DNA from: Rhizobiales bacterium 62-47 | GTDB lineage: Bacteria; Pseudomonadota; Alphaproteobacteria; Rhizobiales; Xanthobacteraceae | DNA length: 64,000 nucleotides | Direction of reading: 5' to 3' | Assembly (NCBI GenBank): GCA_001899255.1 | Contig: MKVX01000018.1 | Span: forward strand, 123,140 to 187,139 | Shown: positions 28,212 through 36,852 of the stretch, piece after piece | How the letters are laid out: each line of letters opens with the position of its first letter | How positions within the stretch are numbered: position 1 is the first letter of the stretch | The notes under the pieces: model-generated | Databases searched by the model: none | Seen by the model: only the letters and a program-made list of their open reading frames with translations | Told to the model about the DNA's origin: nothing | Program-made: the position numbers and the translations under genes

Positions 28212-29540
28212 CTAGCGGGCAAGCTTCAGCGCTTCTTCGGCTTTGGCTTTCGCCTGCGCGCAGTGCTCCTTGGCGAATGCCGCCCATTGCTGTTCGAGTT
28301 CGGCCTGCCGCGCACCCTTCTGTTTCGAGCCGGTGAATGCGCCAGTTGTTTCCTTGGCGGAAGCGGTGGCCTCGTTGACAGGCATCGCATTGATCAGCTC
28401 GCGCGCCTGCTTCAGCAGGGCACGCGCTTGTGCGTTATCTTTCTTCGCAAGCGCGGCTTCGGTCTCGTGGATCGCCTTGGTTGACGCCTTGAGCGAGTCG
28501 AGCTGGAACGAGACGATCTGATCGAACAGGGCATCGACCACGCCGTTGCGGACTTCCGACTTCTCGACGTCGAACTTGACCATGCCATTGAGGCGCGGAT
28601 CCTTGAACGGATTGGGATAGTCCGGCGGGGCCTTGGCATAGACCGCCGGATTGACCGGCAGGCGGCGGATGCCCGGAGCGAACAGCACCTCCTGACCGGT
28701 CGGCGACAGCAGGAATTCGATGAAGGATTCCGCCGCGGTCTTGTTTGGGGCATGCGCGACAATGGCGACGTTTGCCGGTACGATCGTCGTGACGGTCGGA
28801 TAGACGAACTTGACCGGGAAGCCCGATGCCTGCGCCGAGAAGGCGAAGAAATCGATGACGACGCCGTAGCCGACCTCGCCCGAATTGACTGCTTCCGGCA
28901 CGCCGAACGACCGCTCGGTGACGGTGCGGAAATTGCCGGCCATCGCCTTGATGGTGCCCCAGCCCTTGTCCCAACCTTCGCCTTGCAAGATGGCTTCCAG
29001 CGTCAGATGGGTCGTGCCGGAGCGCGATGGCGTCGCCATCGAGACGTGGTCGTAATAGGGCGCCGTTGCCAGATCGCCCCATTCCTTCGGCTCTGGTAGC
29101 TTCTTGGCCTTGACGTAACGCTCGTTCCACATGATGCCGTAGCCGGATGCGGCGAAGCCGAAATAATATCCCTTCGGATCGTTGATCGGGAATTGTCCGA
29201 TCTTTTCCGGAATGCCGGTGGCCTTCGGCGTGTAGTGCTCCAGCAGATTCTTGGCCTTCAGCACCTCGAAAGCGTCCGGCGCCGAGGCCCAGAACAAATC
29301 CACCTGATTGTTGGCCTTGGTCTCATCGAGGTACTTGACCCCGGCATTGGTATTGCGGTTCTGAACTTCGAGCGTCACCCCCGGGGTTGCCGCTTCGAAC
29401 GCCTTCTTGATGGGGTCTGTGACGTCCTTTGAATAGGACGTCACGACGGTCACTTTGCCTGTGGGCGCCTGGGCGTATGCCGGCGGAATAGCGAACAGAA
29501 CCGAAAACGCCAACAGCAACCCGAATCGGCGGTGCGACAT
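28212..29540 (-). CDS. ABC transporter substrate-binding protein (Fe3+/phosphonate class) with C-terminal helical extension
   Basis: Periplasmic binding protein of 442 residues. Residues 1-23 form a signal peptide ending AYA-Q. The binding domain (about 28-340) has VTVVTSYSKDVTDPIKKAFE and the SGYGIMWNERYV and SFIEFLLSPTGQEVLF segments typical of FbpA-like proteins. After about residue 340, some 100 charged, Ala/Lys-rich residues form predicted helices not found in ordinary FbpA proteins of about 340 residues. The tyrosine pair used for iron binding is not obvious, so the ligand is open (iron, phosphonate or another anion). It is the first gene of the importer operon. Confidence 0.9.
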   Translation of the reverse strand: MSHRRFGLLLAFSVLFAIPPAYAQAPTGKVTVVTSYSKDVTDPIKKAFEAATPGVTLEVQNRNTNAGVKYLDETKANNQVDLFWASAPDAFEVLKAKNLLEHYTPKATGIPEKIGQFPINDPKGYYFGFAASGYGIMWNERYVKAKKLPEPKEWGDLATAPYYDHVSMATPSRSGTTHLTLEAILQGEGWDKGWGTIKAMAGNFRTVTERSFGVPEAVNSGEVGYGVVIDFFAFSAQASGFPVKFVYPTVTTIVPANVAIVAHAPNKTAAESFIEFLLSPTGQEVLFAPGIRRLPVNPAVYAKAPPDYPNPFKDPRLNGMVKFDVEKSEVRNGVVDALFDQIVSFQLDSLKASTKAIHETEAALAKKDNAQARALLKQARELINAMPVNEATASAKETTGAFTGSKQKGARQAELEQQWAAFAKEHCAQAKAKAEEALKLAR

Positions 29541-29595
29541 CGAATTCCTCCCTGTATTGGTTTTCTTTGCAAAGGCGGTGATGTCGCGACGCGAC

Positions 29596-29841
29596 TTAAC
29601 TGGTGCCGAACGCCTTGAAGGTGATGATGGTGTGGGTGTCCTGAATGCCCGGAATCACCTGAACCTTCTCATTGATGAAGTGGCCGATATCGGTGTCGCT
29701 ATCGACGTAGAATTTCACCAGAAGGTCATAGTCTCCCGCCGTGGAATAAATCTCGGAAGCGATTTCGGCCTCCGCAAGCGCATTGGCGACCGCATAGGAC
29801 TGGCCGAGCTTGCATTTAAACTGAACAAAAAAGGGAACCAT
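29596..29841 (-). CDS. stand-alone Lrp/AsnC RAM-domain protein
   Basis: Small protein of 81 residues that consists only of the effector-binding RAM domain of Lrp/AsnC regulators; the DNA-binding helix-turn-helix is missing. The GDYDLLVKFYVDS and QVIPGIQDTHTII segments are characteristic. Such proteins form ring-shaped oligomers and may bind amino acids or modulate full-length Lrp proteins. I chose the ATG at 29841, 9 bases after GGAG; another ATG two codons upstream is possible. A longer frame (to 29973) has no family similarity. It sits just upstream of the ABC importer on the same strand. Confidence 0.85.
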   Translation of the reverse strand: MVPFFVQFKCKLGQSYAVANALAEAEIASEIYSTAGDYDLLVKFYVDSDTDIGHFINEKVQVIPGIQDTHTIITFKAFGTS

Positions 29842-29994
29842 CGTCATTATCTCCGGAAGAACCGGTATCCACCCTCGCGGAATACGCTCTGCGCCCAATA
29901 AAGCCGAAAATAATGCAGGGATGCAAGCGACCTTGCTGGCCCGGACCCGACACGGTAGGAGGGGCTGTTGCACTGAAATGGCGCGCAGGTTGTC

Positions 29995-30807
29995 ATGACT
30001 ATCCCCATTGCCCTCACGATCGCCGGCTCTGATTCAAGCGGAGGGGCCGGGATCCAGGCCGATCTGAAGACGTTCGCCGCCTGTGGTGTGTACGGCGCCT
30101 CGGTGATCGCCGCGCTGACCGCCCAGAACACGCAGGGCGTCAATGCCATTCACCAGGTGCCGGCGGATTTCATCACGGCGCAGATCGATGCCGTGTTCAG
30201 CGATCTCGATGTCCGGGCCGTGAAAGTCGGCATGGTGTCGCAACGGCCTGCCATCGAGGCGATCGTCGCGGGGCTCGATCGCTGGGCGAAAGGCAATGTC
30301 GTGGTCGATCCGGTCATGGTTGCGACCTCCGGAGATCGTCTGCTGGCGCCGGATGCTGTGGACGCCGTCCGCACGATGCTGATCCCGCGCGCGGTTCTCA
30401 TCACGCCGAACTTGCCGGAGGCGGCTGCCCTGCTGGATGCGCCGCTCGCCACACGAGAAGGCGACCTCATTGAACAGGGCAAACGGCTGCTGGCGCTGGG
30501 TTGTGGCGCAGTGTTGCTGAAGGGCGGGCACGGCGAGGGTGTCGAGAGCAAGGATTATTTGATCCGCGAAGAGGGAGTCGTTACGCTCGCCGCGCCACGT
30601 ATCGCGACCCGCAACACGCACGGCACCGGCTGCTCGTTGTCGTCGGCGATTGCCGCCGGGCTTGCCAAGGGCGAGACGCTGGAAACGGCGGTGCGCGAAG
30701 CGAAGGCTTACATCACAGCGGCTATCGCGGCTGCGGATCGGCTGAATGTCGGTCATGGTCATGGCCCTGTGCATCATTTCTATGCCTTCGATCGCACGCC
30801 GCGCTGA
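29995..30807 (+). CDS. thiD: hydroxymethylpyrimidine/phosphomethylpyrimidine kinase
   Basis: Soluble kinase of 270 residues that phosphorylates HMP and HMP-phosphate for thiamine synthesis. The N-terminus [20 protein letters not shown] is diagnostic, VKVGMVSQ and [13 protein letters not shown] bind pyrimidine and phosphate, and the anion-hole [15 protein letters not shown] contains the catalytic Cys. Length is standard. No TPP riboswitch was recognised in the short 5' region and no other thi gene lies nearby. Confidence 0.95.
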   Translation: MTIPIALTIAGSDSSGGAGIQADLKTFAACGVYGASVIAALTAQNTQGVNAIHQVPADFITAQIDAVFSDLDVRAVKVGMVSQRPAIEAIVAGLDRWAKGNVVVDPVMVATSGDRLLAPDAVDAVRTMLIPRAVLITPNLPEAAALLDAPLATREGDLIEQGKRLLALGCGAVLLKGGHGEGVESKDYLIREEGVVTLAAPRIATRNTHGTGCSLSSAIAAGLAKGETLETAVREAKAYITAAIAAADRLNVGHGHGPVHHFYAFDRTPR

Positions 30808-30901
30808 GTGCGCGCTGCGTCCGGCTGTCGCGTAACCGTCGTGGACGGCTGGTATCGGGGAATTGCGCAAAGGATGCATGATTCGATAGCGGCCTTTCAC
30901 C

Positions 30902-31561
30902 ATGACGACACGCGATCTCGATAGTTCGACCGTTAAAAGCGCCTACGCCCGATGGGCCCCGATTTACGATGCGGGGTGCGGCCCGGTGATGGTGAAGGGG
31001 CGCCGTGCCGCCGCCTCGGCCGCGCGTGCAGTCGGTGGCCGCATCCTCGAAGTCGGGGTCGGCACCGGTTTGTCATTCGACGATTACGATGCCTCGACTG
31101 AGATTACTGGTATCGATCTCAGTGCGCCGATGCTGGCGAAGGCGCGCGAGAAAATGGCCAGTGGCCGTTATCCCCATGTCAGGGATGTGCAACTCATGGA
31201 CGCGCATAGCATGACGTTTGCGAGCGCGGCGTTCGATTGTGTCGTCGCGCAATTTGTTATCACGCTGGTTGCCGATCCCGAGCGGGTGCTGTCGGAGTGT
31301 CATCGGGTCGTGAAGCCCGGTGGACGGATCATTCTGGTCAATCATCTCTATTCCGAGGTCGGTCTGGCGGCGGCCGTGGAACGCTGGGCGGCGCAGCGCA
31401 CGCGGTCGTTGGGGTTGCGTCCCGAGTTTCCGTTTGCCCGATTGCAGGCGTGGGCACATGCCAACAAAGACGCAATTCTGATTGAGCGGCGCAAGGTGGC
31501 GCCATTCGGAATCTACACACTGGTGTGTTTCGAGCGGAGCCGACAGGCGCGTGCGGCGTGA
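30902..31561 (+). CDS. PmtA-like phosphatidylethanolamine N-methyltransferase
   Basis: SAM-dependent class I methyltransferase of 219 residues. Motif I is ILEVGVGTGLSF (about 48-59), the acidic residue after strand 2 is in GIDLSAPML, and the post-core HRVVKPGGRIILVNH is typical. It best fits the Rhodobacter/Bradyrhizobium-type PmtA that methylates phosphatidylethanolamine toward phosphatidylcholine, because of the N-terminal VKSAYARWAPIYD and C-terminal length. A ubiquinone or other small-molecule methyltransferase cannot be excluded. The neighbouring phosphoesterase and glycosyltransferase would suit a membrane-lipid region. Confidence 0.75.
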   Translation: MTTRDLDSSTVKSAYARWAPIYDAGCGPVMVKGRRAAASAARAVGGRILEVGVGTGLSFDDYDASTEITGIDLSAPMLAKAREKMASGRYPHVRDVQLMDAHSMTFASAAFDCVVAQFVITLVADPERVLSECHRVVKPGGRIILVNHLYSEVGLAAAVERWAAQRTRSLGLRPEFPFARLQAWAHANKDAILIERRKVAPFGIYTLVCFERSRQARAA

Positions 31562-31615
31562 TGTCATCGGCGTGTCACAGCATTCTGCTACCAGCCAGCC
31601 ATGGGAAGCCATGCG

Positions 31616-32413
31616 ATGAATGAAGGATCGGCGGAGCGCCACTTTCGCACCTTGTTCATTTCCGATGTCCATCTCGGTGCGCGCGGCTCGCAAGCCAACA
31701 AGCTTCTCGACTTCCTTCGCGTCCATGATGCCGACACCATCTATCTTGTCGGCGACATCGTCGACGGCTGGGCGCTGCAATCGAGCTGGCACTGGCCGCA
31801 ATCGCACAACGACTTCGTGCAGAAGATGTTGCGCAAGGTCCGCAAGGGCACGCGGGTCGTCTACATCCCCGGCAACCACGATGAATTCCTGCGATCCTAT
31901 TACGGCACGCACTTCGGTGGCATCGAAGTGATGGAGAATGCGATCCATGAGGCCGCCGACGGTCGGCGCTATCTCGTCATCCATGGCGACATCTTCGATC
32001 TGGTCGTGCAGAACGCGCGCTGGCTCGCGCACCTCGGCGACAAGGCTTACGATCTTGCGATCCAGTTGAACCGTATCGTCAATGCGTTGCGGCGCTGGTT
32101 CGGCGTGCCGTACTGGTCGCTTTCGCAATGGGCCAAGCTGAAGGTCAAGAACGCCGTCAACTACATTGGCGCATTCGAACAGACGCTGGCTGGAGAGGCA
32201 AGGCGTTATGGCGCGGATGGTGTCGTCTGCGGCCACATTCACTATGCGACAATCCGCGATGAGCATGGCATTCGCTACATGAATTGCGGCGATTGGGTCG
32301 AAAGCTGCACGGCGCTTGTCGAACATCCCGACGGCCGGTTTGAAATTATCACATGGGCCGATCCGGTTCACCGTATCGAGCCCGTCGCGCCCGTTGCGGC
32401 GCGTGCGGCCTGA
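31616..32413 (+). CDS. LpxH-like metallophosphoesterase
   Basis: Calcineurin-like phosphoesterase of about 265 residues. All metal ligands are visible: DVHLGARG (about 17), GDIVDGW (about 45), GNHDEFL (about 83), HGDIFD (about 122) and GHIHYA (about 207). It resembles LpxH, the UDP-2,3-diacylglucosamine hydrolase, but many alphaproteobacteria use the unrelated LpxI for that step, so the true substrate may be another nucleotide sugar or lipid phosphate. I chose the ATG at 31616 with GGGAAG 8 bases before it. Its TGA abuts the ATG of the following glycosyltransferase, so the two are translationally coupled. Confidence 0.85.
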   Translation: MNEGSAERHFRTLFISDVHLGARGSQANKLLDFLRVHDADTIYLVGDIVDGWALQSSWHWPQSHNDFVQKMLRKVRKGTRVVYIPGNHDEFLRSYYGTHFGGIEVMENAIHEAADGRRYLVIHGDIFDLVVQNARWLAHLGDKAYDLAIQLNRIVNALRRWFGVPYWSLSQWAKLKVKNAVNYIGAFEQTLAGEARRYGADGVVCGHIHYATIRDEHGIRYMNCGDWVESCTALVEHPDGRFEIITWADPVHRIEPVAPVAARAA

Positions 32414-33481
32414 ATGCGCGTTCTGGTCGCAACCGACGCGTGGCATCCGCAAATCAACGGTGTGGTGCGTACGCTGGCGACGGTTGCCGAAGCGGCGAGA
32501 CCGCTCGGTGTCGATATCGGTTTTCTGACGCCGCAATCGTTTCGCACGGTGGCATTGCCGAGCTATCCCGACGTACGGCTGGCGTTGGCGTGGCCGTCGA
32601 AGCTGGCTCGCTTGATAGAGCGGGCACGTCCCGACAGCATTCATATCGCGACAGAGGGACCGATCGGCATCATGACGCGGCGCTATTGTCGCCGACGAAA
32701 TGTGCCGTTCACGACGAGCTTTCATACCCGGTTTCCGGAGTATGTTTCGGCGCGTCTCCCCATTCCGGAAGCGTGGATATGGGCGTTATTGCTCCGCTTT
32801 CATCGGCCGAGCCGGGCGGTGATGGCGGCGACGCCGGCGCTCGCGGATGAACTGCTTCAGCGCGAGTTCGGCAATGTGGTGCTGTGGCCGCGCGGAGTCG
32901 ATACGGCCCTGTTCCGGCCGCGTGCCGTCGATTTGGGTTTGCCGCGCCCGATATTCCTTTCGGTGGGGCGGGTCGCAGTCGAAAAGAATCTCGAGGCATT
33001 TCTGTCGCTCGATCTGCCGGGCACCAAGGTTGTCGTCGGCGACGGGCCGGCGCGATCTGCTTTGCAGCGGAGTTATCCGCAAGCGGTTTTTCTCGGCACC
33101 ATGGCCGGTCAACAACTGGCCGAAGCCTATGCCGCAGCCGACGTGTTCGTTTTCCCGAGCCGGACCGATACATTTGGACTTGTGCTGCTGGAAGCGCTTG
33201 CGAGCGGTGTTCCAGTCGCGGCGTTCCCGGCGCCCGGACCGCGCGACGTGATCGGCACAGCACCGGTCGGTGCATTGAACGACGACCTGCGTGCTGCGTG
33301 TCTGGCTGCGCTTCATCTTGACCCGGACGCGTGTCGCAGTTTTGCCGAACGGCAGACCTGGGAGACGTCGGCCCGCGCATTCGTCGAGAACATTAGCCGT
33401 GTCCGTCATGATGCGCACCGGAGCAACCACGATGCGCCAGCTCCGGAGCAAGCGTATTCGCTGCCTGATATGCGGCGGTAA
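32414..33481 (+). CDS. GT4 glycosyltransferase (probable membrane glycolipid synthesis)
   Basis: GT-B glycosyltransferase of 355 residues. The N-terminal domain begins TDAWHPQINGVVRTL, the pattern of lipid-directed GT4 enzymes such as MgtA and SqdX; TTSFHTRFPEY is at about 99-109. The C-terminal donor domain has FLSVGRVAVEKN and the E-x7-E region FPSRTDTFGLVLLEALA. Coupling to a metallophosphoesterase and closeness to the PmtA-like gene suggest a membrane lipid as acceptor, for example a glycosyl diacylglycerol. That role is inference. Residues after about 330 are low-complexity. Confidence 0.82.
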   Translation: MRVLVATDAWHPQINGVVRTLATVAEAARPLGVDIGFLTPQSFRTVALPSYPDVRLALAWPSKLARLIERARPDSIHIATEGPIGIMTRRYCRRRNVPFTTSFHTRFPEYVSARLPIPEAWIWALLLRFHRPSRAVMAATPALADELLQREFGNVVLWPRGVDTALFRPRAVDLGLPRPIFLSVGRVAVEKNLEAFLSLDLPGTKVVVGDGPARSALQRSYPQAVFLGTMAGQQLAEAYAAADVFVFPSRTDTFGLVLLEALASGVPVAAFPAPGPRDVIGTAPVGALNDDLRAACLAALHLDPDACRSFAERQTWETSARAFVENISRVRHDAHRSNHDAPAPEQAYSLPDMRR

Positions 33482-33519
33482 GCCTTGCCCGCGCATTGGC
33501 GTGCGCGATACAAGACGGA

Positions 33520-34509
33520 ATGACCGATTTGTCCTCGCCGTTGCCGATTGGCCCGGCCGATATCGACGCTGCTGCCCGAATGCTCGCGCCCTATGCGGTG
33601 CGGACGCCTTTGCTGTCGTCGCCTGCGCTGGATGAGCGCGTCGGTGCGCGTGTGCTGCTAAAGCCGGAAATATTGCAACGGACCGGGTCGTTCAAGTTTC
33701 GCGGTGCATTCAACAAGATTTCATCCATTCCCACGTCAGCGCGTGCCGGCGGCGTGGTCGCGTTTTCGTCTGGAAATCATGCGCAGGGCGTCGCCGCTGC
33801 GGCCAAATTGCTGAATATGCAGGCGACTATCGTCATGCCGGCCGATGCGCCGCTGTCGAAGCGGGAACGCACCAAAGGCTATGGTGCTGAAGTCGTGTTG
33901 TACGATCGCGATCGCGAAGATCGGGAAGCCATAGCTCGTGACATTGCCGTGAAGCGGGGGGCGACGCTGGTGCCGCCTTACGACGATCCGCAGGTCATCG
34001 CCGGGCAGGGTACGGTCGGTCTCGAAATCGCAGATGACATGGCGAAGTTGGGGATCGCGCCCGATATCGTCGTGGCACCGGCATCCGGCGGCGGCCTGAT
34101 TGCCGGAATCGCGACCGCCATCAAAGCGCGGTTTCCGCAAGCGTCACTGATGTCTGCGGAGCCGGAAGGTTTTGACGACCATGCCCGCTCGCTGCGCGCC
34201 GGAAAGCGCGAGCCTCATCGTGCGGAAGGCCGCACCATTTGCGACGCGTTGATGGCCTCGATCCCGGGTGAACTGACATTTGCGATCAATCAACGACTTC
34301 TGGCGGGTGGCCTCACCGCATCCGATGAAGAGGTGGCCGCAGCAGTCGGCTTCGCGTTTCGCGAATTGAAGCTGGTCGTGGAGCCGGGTGGCGCCGTCGG
34401 ATTGGCAGCATTGCTGGCGGGCCATTTCGAGGCGCGCGGCAAGACCGTTGTCATTGTGCTGTCCGGCGGCAACGTTGATGCGGATCTTTACGCGCGGCTG
34501 ATCGCCTGA
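33520..34509 (+). CDS. threonine/serine dehydratase (PLP fold type II)
   Basis: PLP-dependent lyase of 329 residues. The cofactor lysine lies in TGSFKFRGAFNK (about residue 52), SSGNHAQGVA is the phosphate-facing loop, and ASGGGLIAG binds PLP phosphate. It lacks the C-terminal ACT-like regulatory domain of biosynthetic IlvA, so it fits the short catabolic or detoxifying threonine/serine ammonia-lyases. A hydroxyaspartate dehydratase or serine racemase cannot be excluded. I used the ATG at 33520; a TTG eight codons upstream is less likely. Confidence 0.88.
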   Translation: MTDLSSPLPIGPADIDAAARMLAPYAVRTPLLSSPALDERVGARVLLKPEILQRTGSFKFRGAFNKISSIPTSARAGGVVAFSSGNHAQGVAAAAKLLNMQATIVMPADAPLSKRERTKGYGAEVVLYDRDREDREAIARDIAVKRGATLVPPYDDPQVIAGQGTVGLEIADDMAKLGIAPDIVVAPASGGGLIAGIATAIKARFPQASLMSAEPEGFDDHARSLRAGKREPHRAEGRTICDALMASIPGELTFAINQRLLAGGLTASDEEVAAAVGFAFRELKLVVEPGGAVGLAALLAGHFEARGKTVVIVLSGGNVDADLYARLIA

Positions 34510-34527
34510 CCGGTTGACTCGCGCCGC

Positions 34528-35592
34528 TTACGAAAACAGCGCGACTTTCTCGGCGCGGCTCATGCGCCGGATCGAGGCGAACCGCCCGGAAAACGACGGT
34601 CGCGGTCGCGGGATCGTGCCGCTCGCGAGCAACATGGCTCCCAGCGATGTCGGCGCTGCTGGCGTCGGTGGGGCGGGTGGCTCGGCGGCAAATCTGTCAA
34701 CCGTAGATACCTCCGCCTGCATCGACGGCTCGGTTGCTTCCGGAACCTCGATGTCGAGGTCAGGGACAGCCATTTCCATGGCGATCAGATCCAGTACCGC
34801 CTCATCGTGAGCCGCTTCCGACTCCTGAACGGTGGGCGCGGATTCGGGGATTTGCACAGCTGTATCGGCAATGGCCGATCCGAAGTCCGGGGTAGTGGGC
34901 TCCAGGCCGTCGCTGGCAGCCTCCATCGTCGGCGCGGTGGCATTCTCCTCATGCGCCTCTGGCGGACTGGCCTCTTCAGTCCAGGCTTCCGCTGTCTCGA
35001 CAGTTGGATGTGTGATTGTCGCGGTCGCCGTGTCTGCCACCGGCTGGGACGTCGAATCCTGGCTGGCGGATGTGTCGAGACGCTGTAGCAGCCCATCGAA
35101 GACCGCCAGGACGGCCTCGCGCGGTCCGGCACTTGTAAGCAGATCGAGGCTGCTCTCTATCGCTTTCGCCTGAGCGTCGAGCAGGTCGCATATCCGGAGG
35201 TCGGTGCCGCTTTCGCGGAGCGTCCAGACGATTTTCCGGATCGTTTGCGCGTCTTTGTAGGCGGGCGCGAGGTGACCGCTGACATCCAGTTTGGCCAGTT
35301 CCGAGGCGACGGCGGCTTTGCCTTGCTCGACAAGAGCTTTGATATCGGCGACTGCAGCAGACATGTCCTCAGTGGGGGCCTGCTTCTGCGCGGCAAGGCT
35401 GGTTTCGATGCGCGCTACCGCATCGAGCACCATGCGGGTGTCGGCATTGCGATTGCGCCGGGCATACTCGTTGAGAAACCAGCGGCCGCGCGACGTCTCC
35501 ATGAAGGCGTCATTGATCGCATCGTAGTCTGCTTCGCTGGGCCGTACAGCCCGGGCAGCAATCGGCGAAAGTGCAAATGCTTCGTTGGCCAT
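34528..35592 (-). CDS. hypothetical acidic protein, 354 aa
   Basis: Not assigned to a family. The N-terminal region (about 1-200) is helical, with SEADYDAINDAFMETSRGRW near residue 20, MVLDAVARIE and ICDLLDAQAKAIE; it looks like a real folded domain. Residues about 205-320 are acidic, Pro/Ala/Thr/Glu-rich and probably disordered. The last about 20 residues are basic (SIRRMSRAEKVALFS) and could bind membrane or a partner. I took the ATG at 35592; one 16 codons upstream is possible. The reading frame continues 200 codons further but there it is the shadow of the MFS gene. Confidence 0.7.
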   Translation of the reverse strand: MANEAFALSPIAARAVRPSEADYDAINDAFMETSRGRWFLNEYARRNRNADTRMVLDAVARIETSLAAQKQAPTEDMSAAVADIKALVEQGKAAVASELAKLDVSGHLAPAYKDAQTIRKIVWTLRESGTDLRICDLLDAQAKAIESSLDLLTSAGPREAVLAVFDGLLQRLDTSASQDSTSQPVADTATATITHPTVETAEAWTEEASPPEAHEENATAPTMEAASDGLEPTTPDFGSAIADTAVQIPESAPTVQESEAAHDEAVLDLIAMEMAVPDLDIEVPEATEPSMQAEVSTVDRFAAEPPAPPTPAAPTSLGAMLLASGTIPRPRPSFSGRFASIRRMSRAEKVALFS

Positions 35593-35667
35593 GGCAAACT
35601 CGTCGCGCAAATCAGCGTGCGCTACGATAACGATCAACATGATCCGCGGCGAATCGCAATTGAATTG

Positions 35668-36852
35668 ATGGCACCCGAAACAGAAATCCCCATTGCGTCG
35701 AAGCCGGCGGCAAGCCGATTCGCCCGATATTTGGCCCTGTTCTATGCCGCCGTGTTCGGCTTGGCCGGCGCGCACCTGCCTTTTTTCCCGGTATGGCTGA
35801 AGGCTATCGACATCGATGCTGCATGGATCGGTGTCATTGTCGCGGTGCCGGCAGCGACCCGGTTTACCGTGCTGCCGCTGATCACAAATTACGCGGCGCG
35901 CCGCCCGTCGCTGCGCGGGGCGCTGATCGTGCTTGCATCGGCTACACTGCTCGGGCTTTTCGTGACCGGGTTGATGCATCAGGCGGTGGCGGTATTCGTG
36001 GTTTTCACGCTGACCGCTTGCGTCTGGACGCCAATTCTGCCCCTGACCGAAAGCTATGCGCTTCGCGGCGTCTCGCACTACCGCCTGCACTATGGGCCGG
36101 TGCGACTCTGGGGGTCGGTTGCGTTCGTGGTCGGCGCGGTTGGATGTGGGGTCTTCGCCGATCTGTTGGTGGCCCAACATCTGATCTGGATCATGGTGGG
36201 GCTCGCGGCGTTGGGCGCCGCCGCCAGCTTCGGGTTGCAGCCGATCTCCGCGCGGGACCAGGCTACGCCTGCCTCCGGAGGTTCACGCCATCTGTTGCGG
36301 CAGCCCGGCCTGCTCGCGGTTATTGCGGCGGCGGCGCTAATCCAGGGCAGCCACGCAGCCTATTATGGCTTTGCATCGATCACCTGGCAGGCGGCCGGCT
36401 TCGGCGGGTCGACGATTGCGGGGCTGTGGGTGCTCGGCGTGTTGGCAGAGATTTTGCTGTTCGCGCTCTCGCCCCGGTTGTCGATATCTCCCGTGGTCAT
36501 GATGGCGATCGGCAGCGCTAGCGGGGTGATTCGTTGGCTGATCACGGCGCAGGAGCCGTCGCTGGCGCTGCTCGCCGCGGTGCAGCTTCTGCATAGCTTC
36601 ACTTATGGCATGACCGTGCTGGGGACGATGGCGCTGCTGGTTCGCCTCGTTCCCGATCGATCCATGGCGACAGCGCAAGGCTATCTTGCGGCGCTGACAG
36701 GATTCGTCATGAGCAGCGCGTCGGTGGTGTCCGGCATCATCTATGCGCGGGACGCCGCCAGCATCTACTATCTTGCAGCGATCATGGCGCTGGCGGGCGG
36801 CGGCGTCATCTGGCAGGCGTGTCATACGCTCGCGATTCGATCAGCCCCATAG
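35668..36852 (+). CDS. MFS transporter (MFS_1_like, phenylpropionate/nucleoside permease type)
   Basis: Inner-membrane transporter of 394 residues with 12 predicted helices. The N-terminus RYLALFYAAVFGLAGAHLPF (first helix, with FFPVWL after it) is typical of the HcaT/nucleoside-symporter-like MFS group. The loop between helices 4 and 5 has HYRLHYGPVRLWGSVAF, the usual RxWGS motif. The substrate is unknown. The ATG at 35668 gives the family-like start. It diverges from the acidic protein gene over 75 bp, and its last 12 bp overlap the end of the convergent epimerase gene. Confidence 0.85.
   Translation: MAPETEIPIASKPAASRFARYLALFYAAVFGLAGAHLPFFPVWLKAIDIDAAWIGVIVAVPAATRFTVLPLITNYAARRPSLRGALIVLASATLLGLFVTGLMHQAVAVFVVFTLTACVWTPILPLTESYALRGVSHYRLHYGPVRLWGSVAFVVGAVGCGVFADLLVAQHLIWIMVGLAALGAAASFGLQPISARDQATPASGGSRHLLRQPGLLAVIAAAALIQGSHAAYYGFASITWQAAGFGGSTIAGLWVLGVLAEILLFALSPRLSISPVVMMAIGSASGVIRWLITAQEPSLALLAAVQLLHSFTYGMTVLGTMALLVRLVPDRSMATAQGYLAALTGFVMSSASVVSGIIYARDAASIYYLAAIMALAGGGVIWQACHTLAIRSAP

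Noticed and set aside
29842..29973. longer N-terminus for the RAM-domain protein
   Set aside because: The added 44 residues have no family similarity and a good ribosome site lies just before the shorter start.
31073..32725. 550-codon open frame on the minus strand
   Set aside because: Antisense to the methyltransferase, phosphoesterase and glycosyltransferase genes; no motif.
35593..36180. N-terminal extension of the acidic hypothetical protein
   Set aside because: It would run antisense through the MFS gene, whose membrane helices are well supported.
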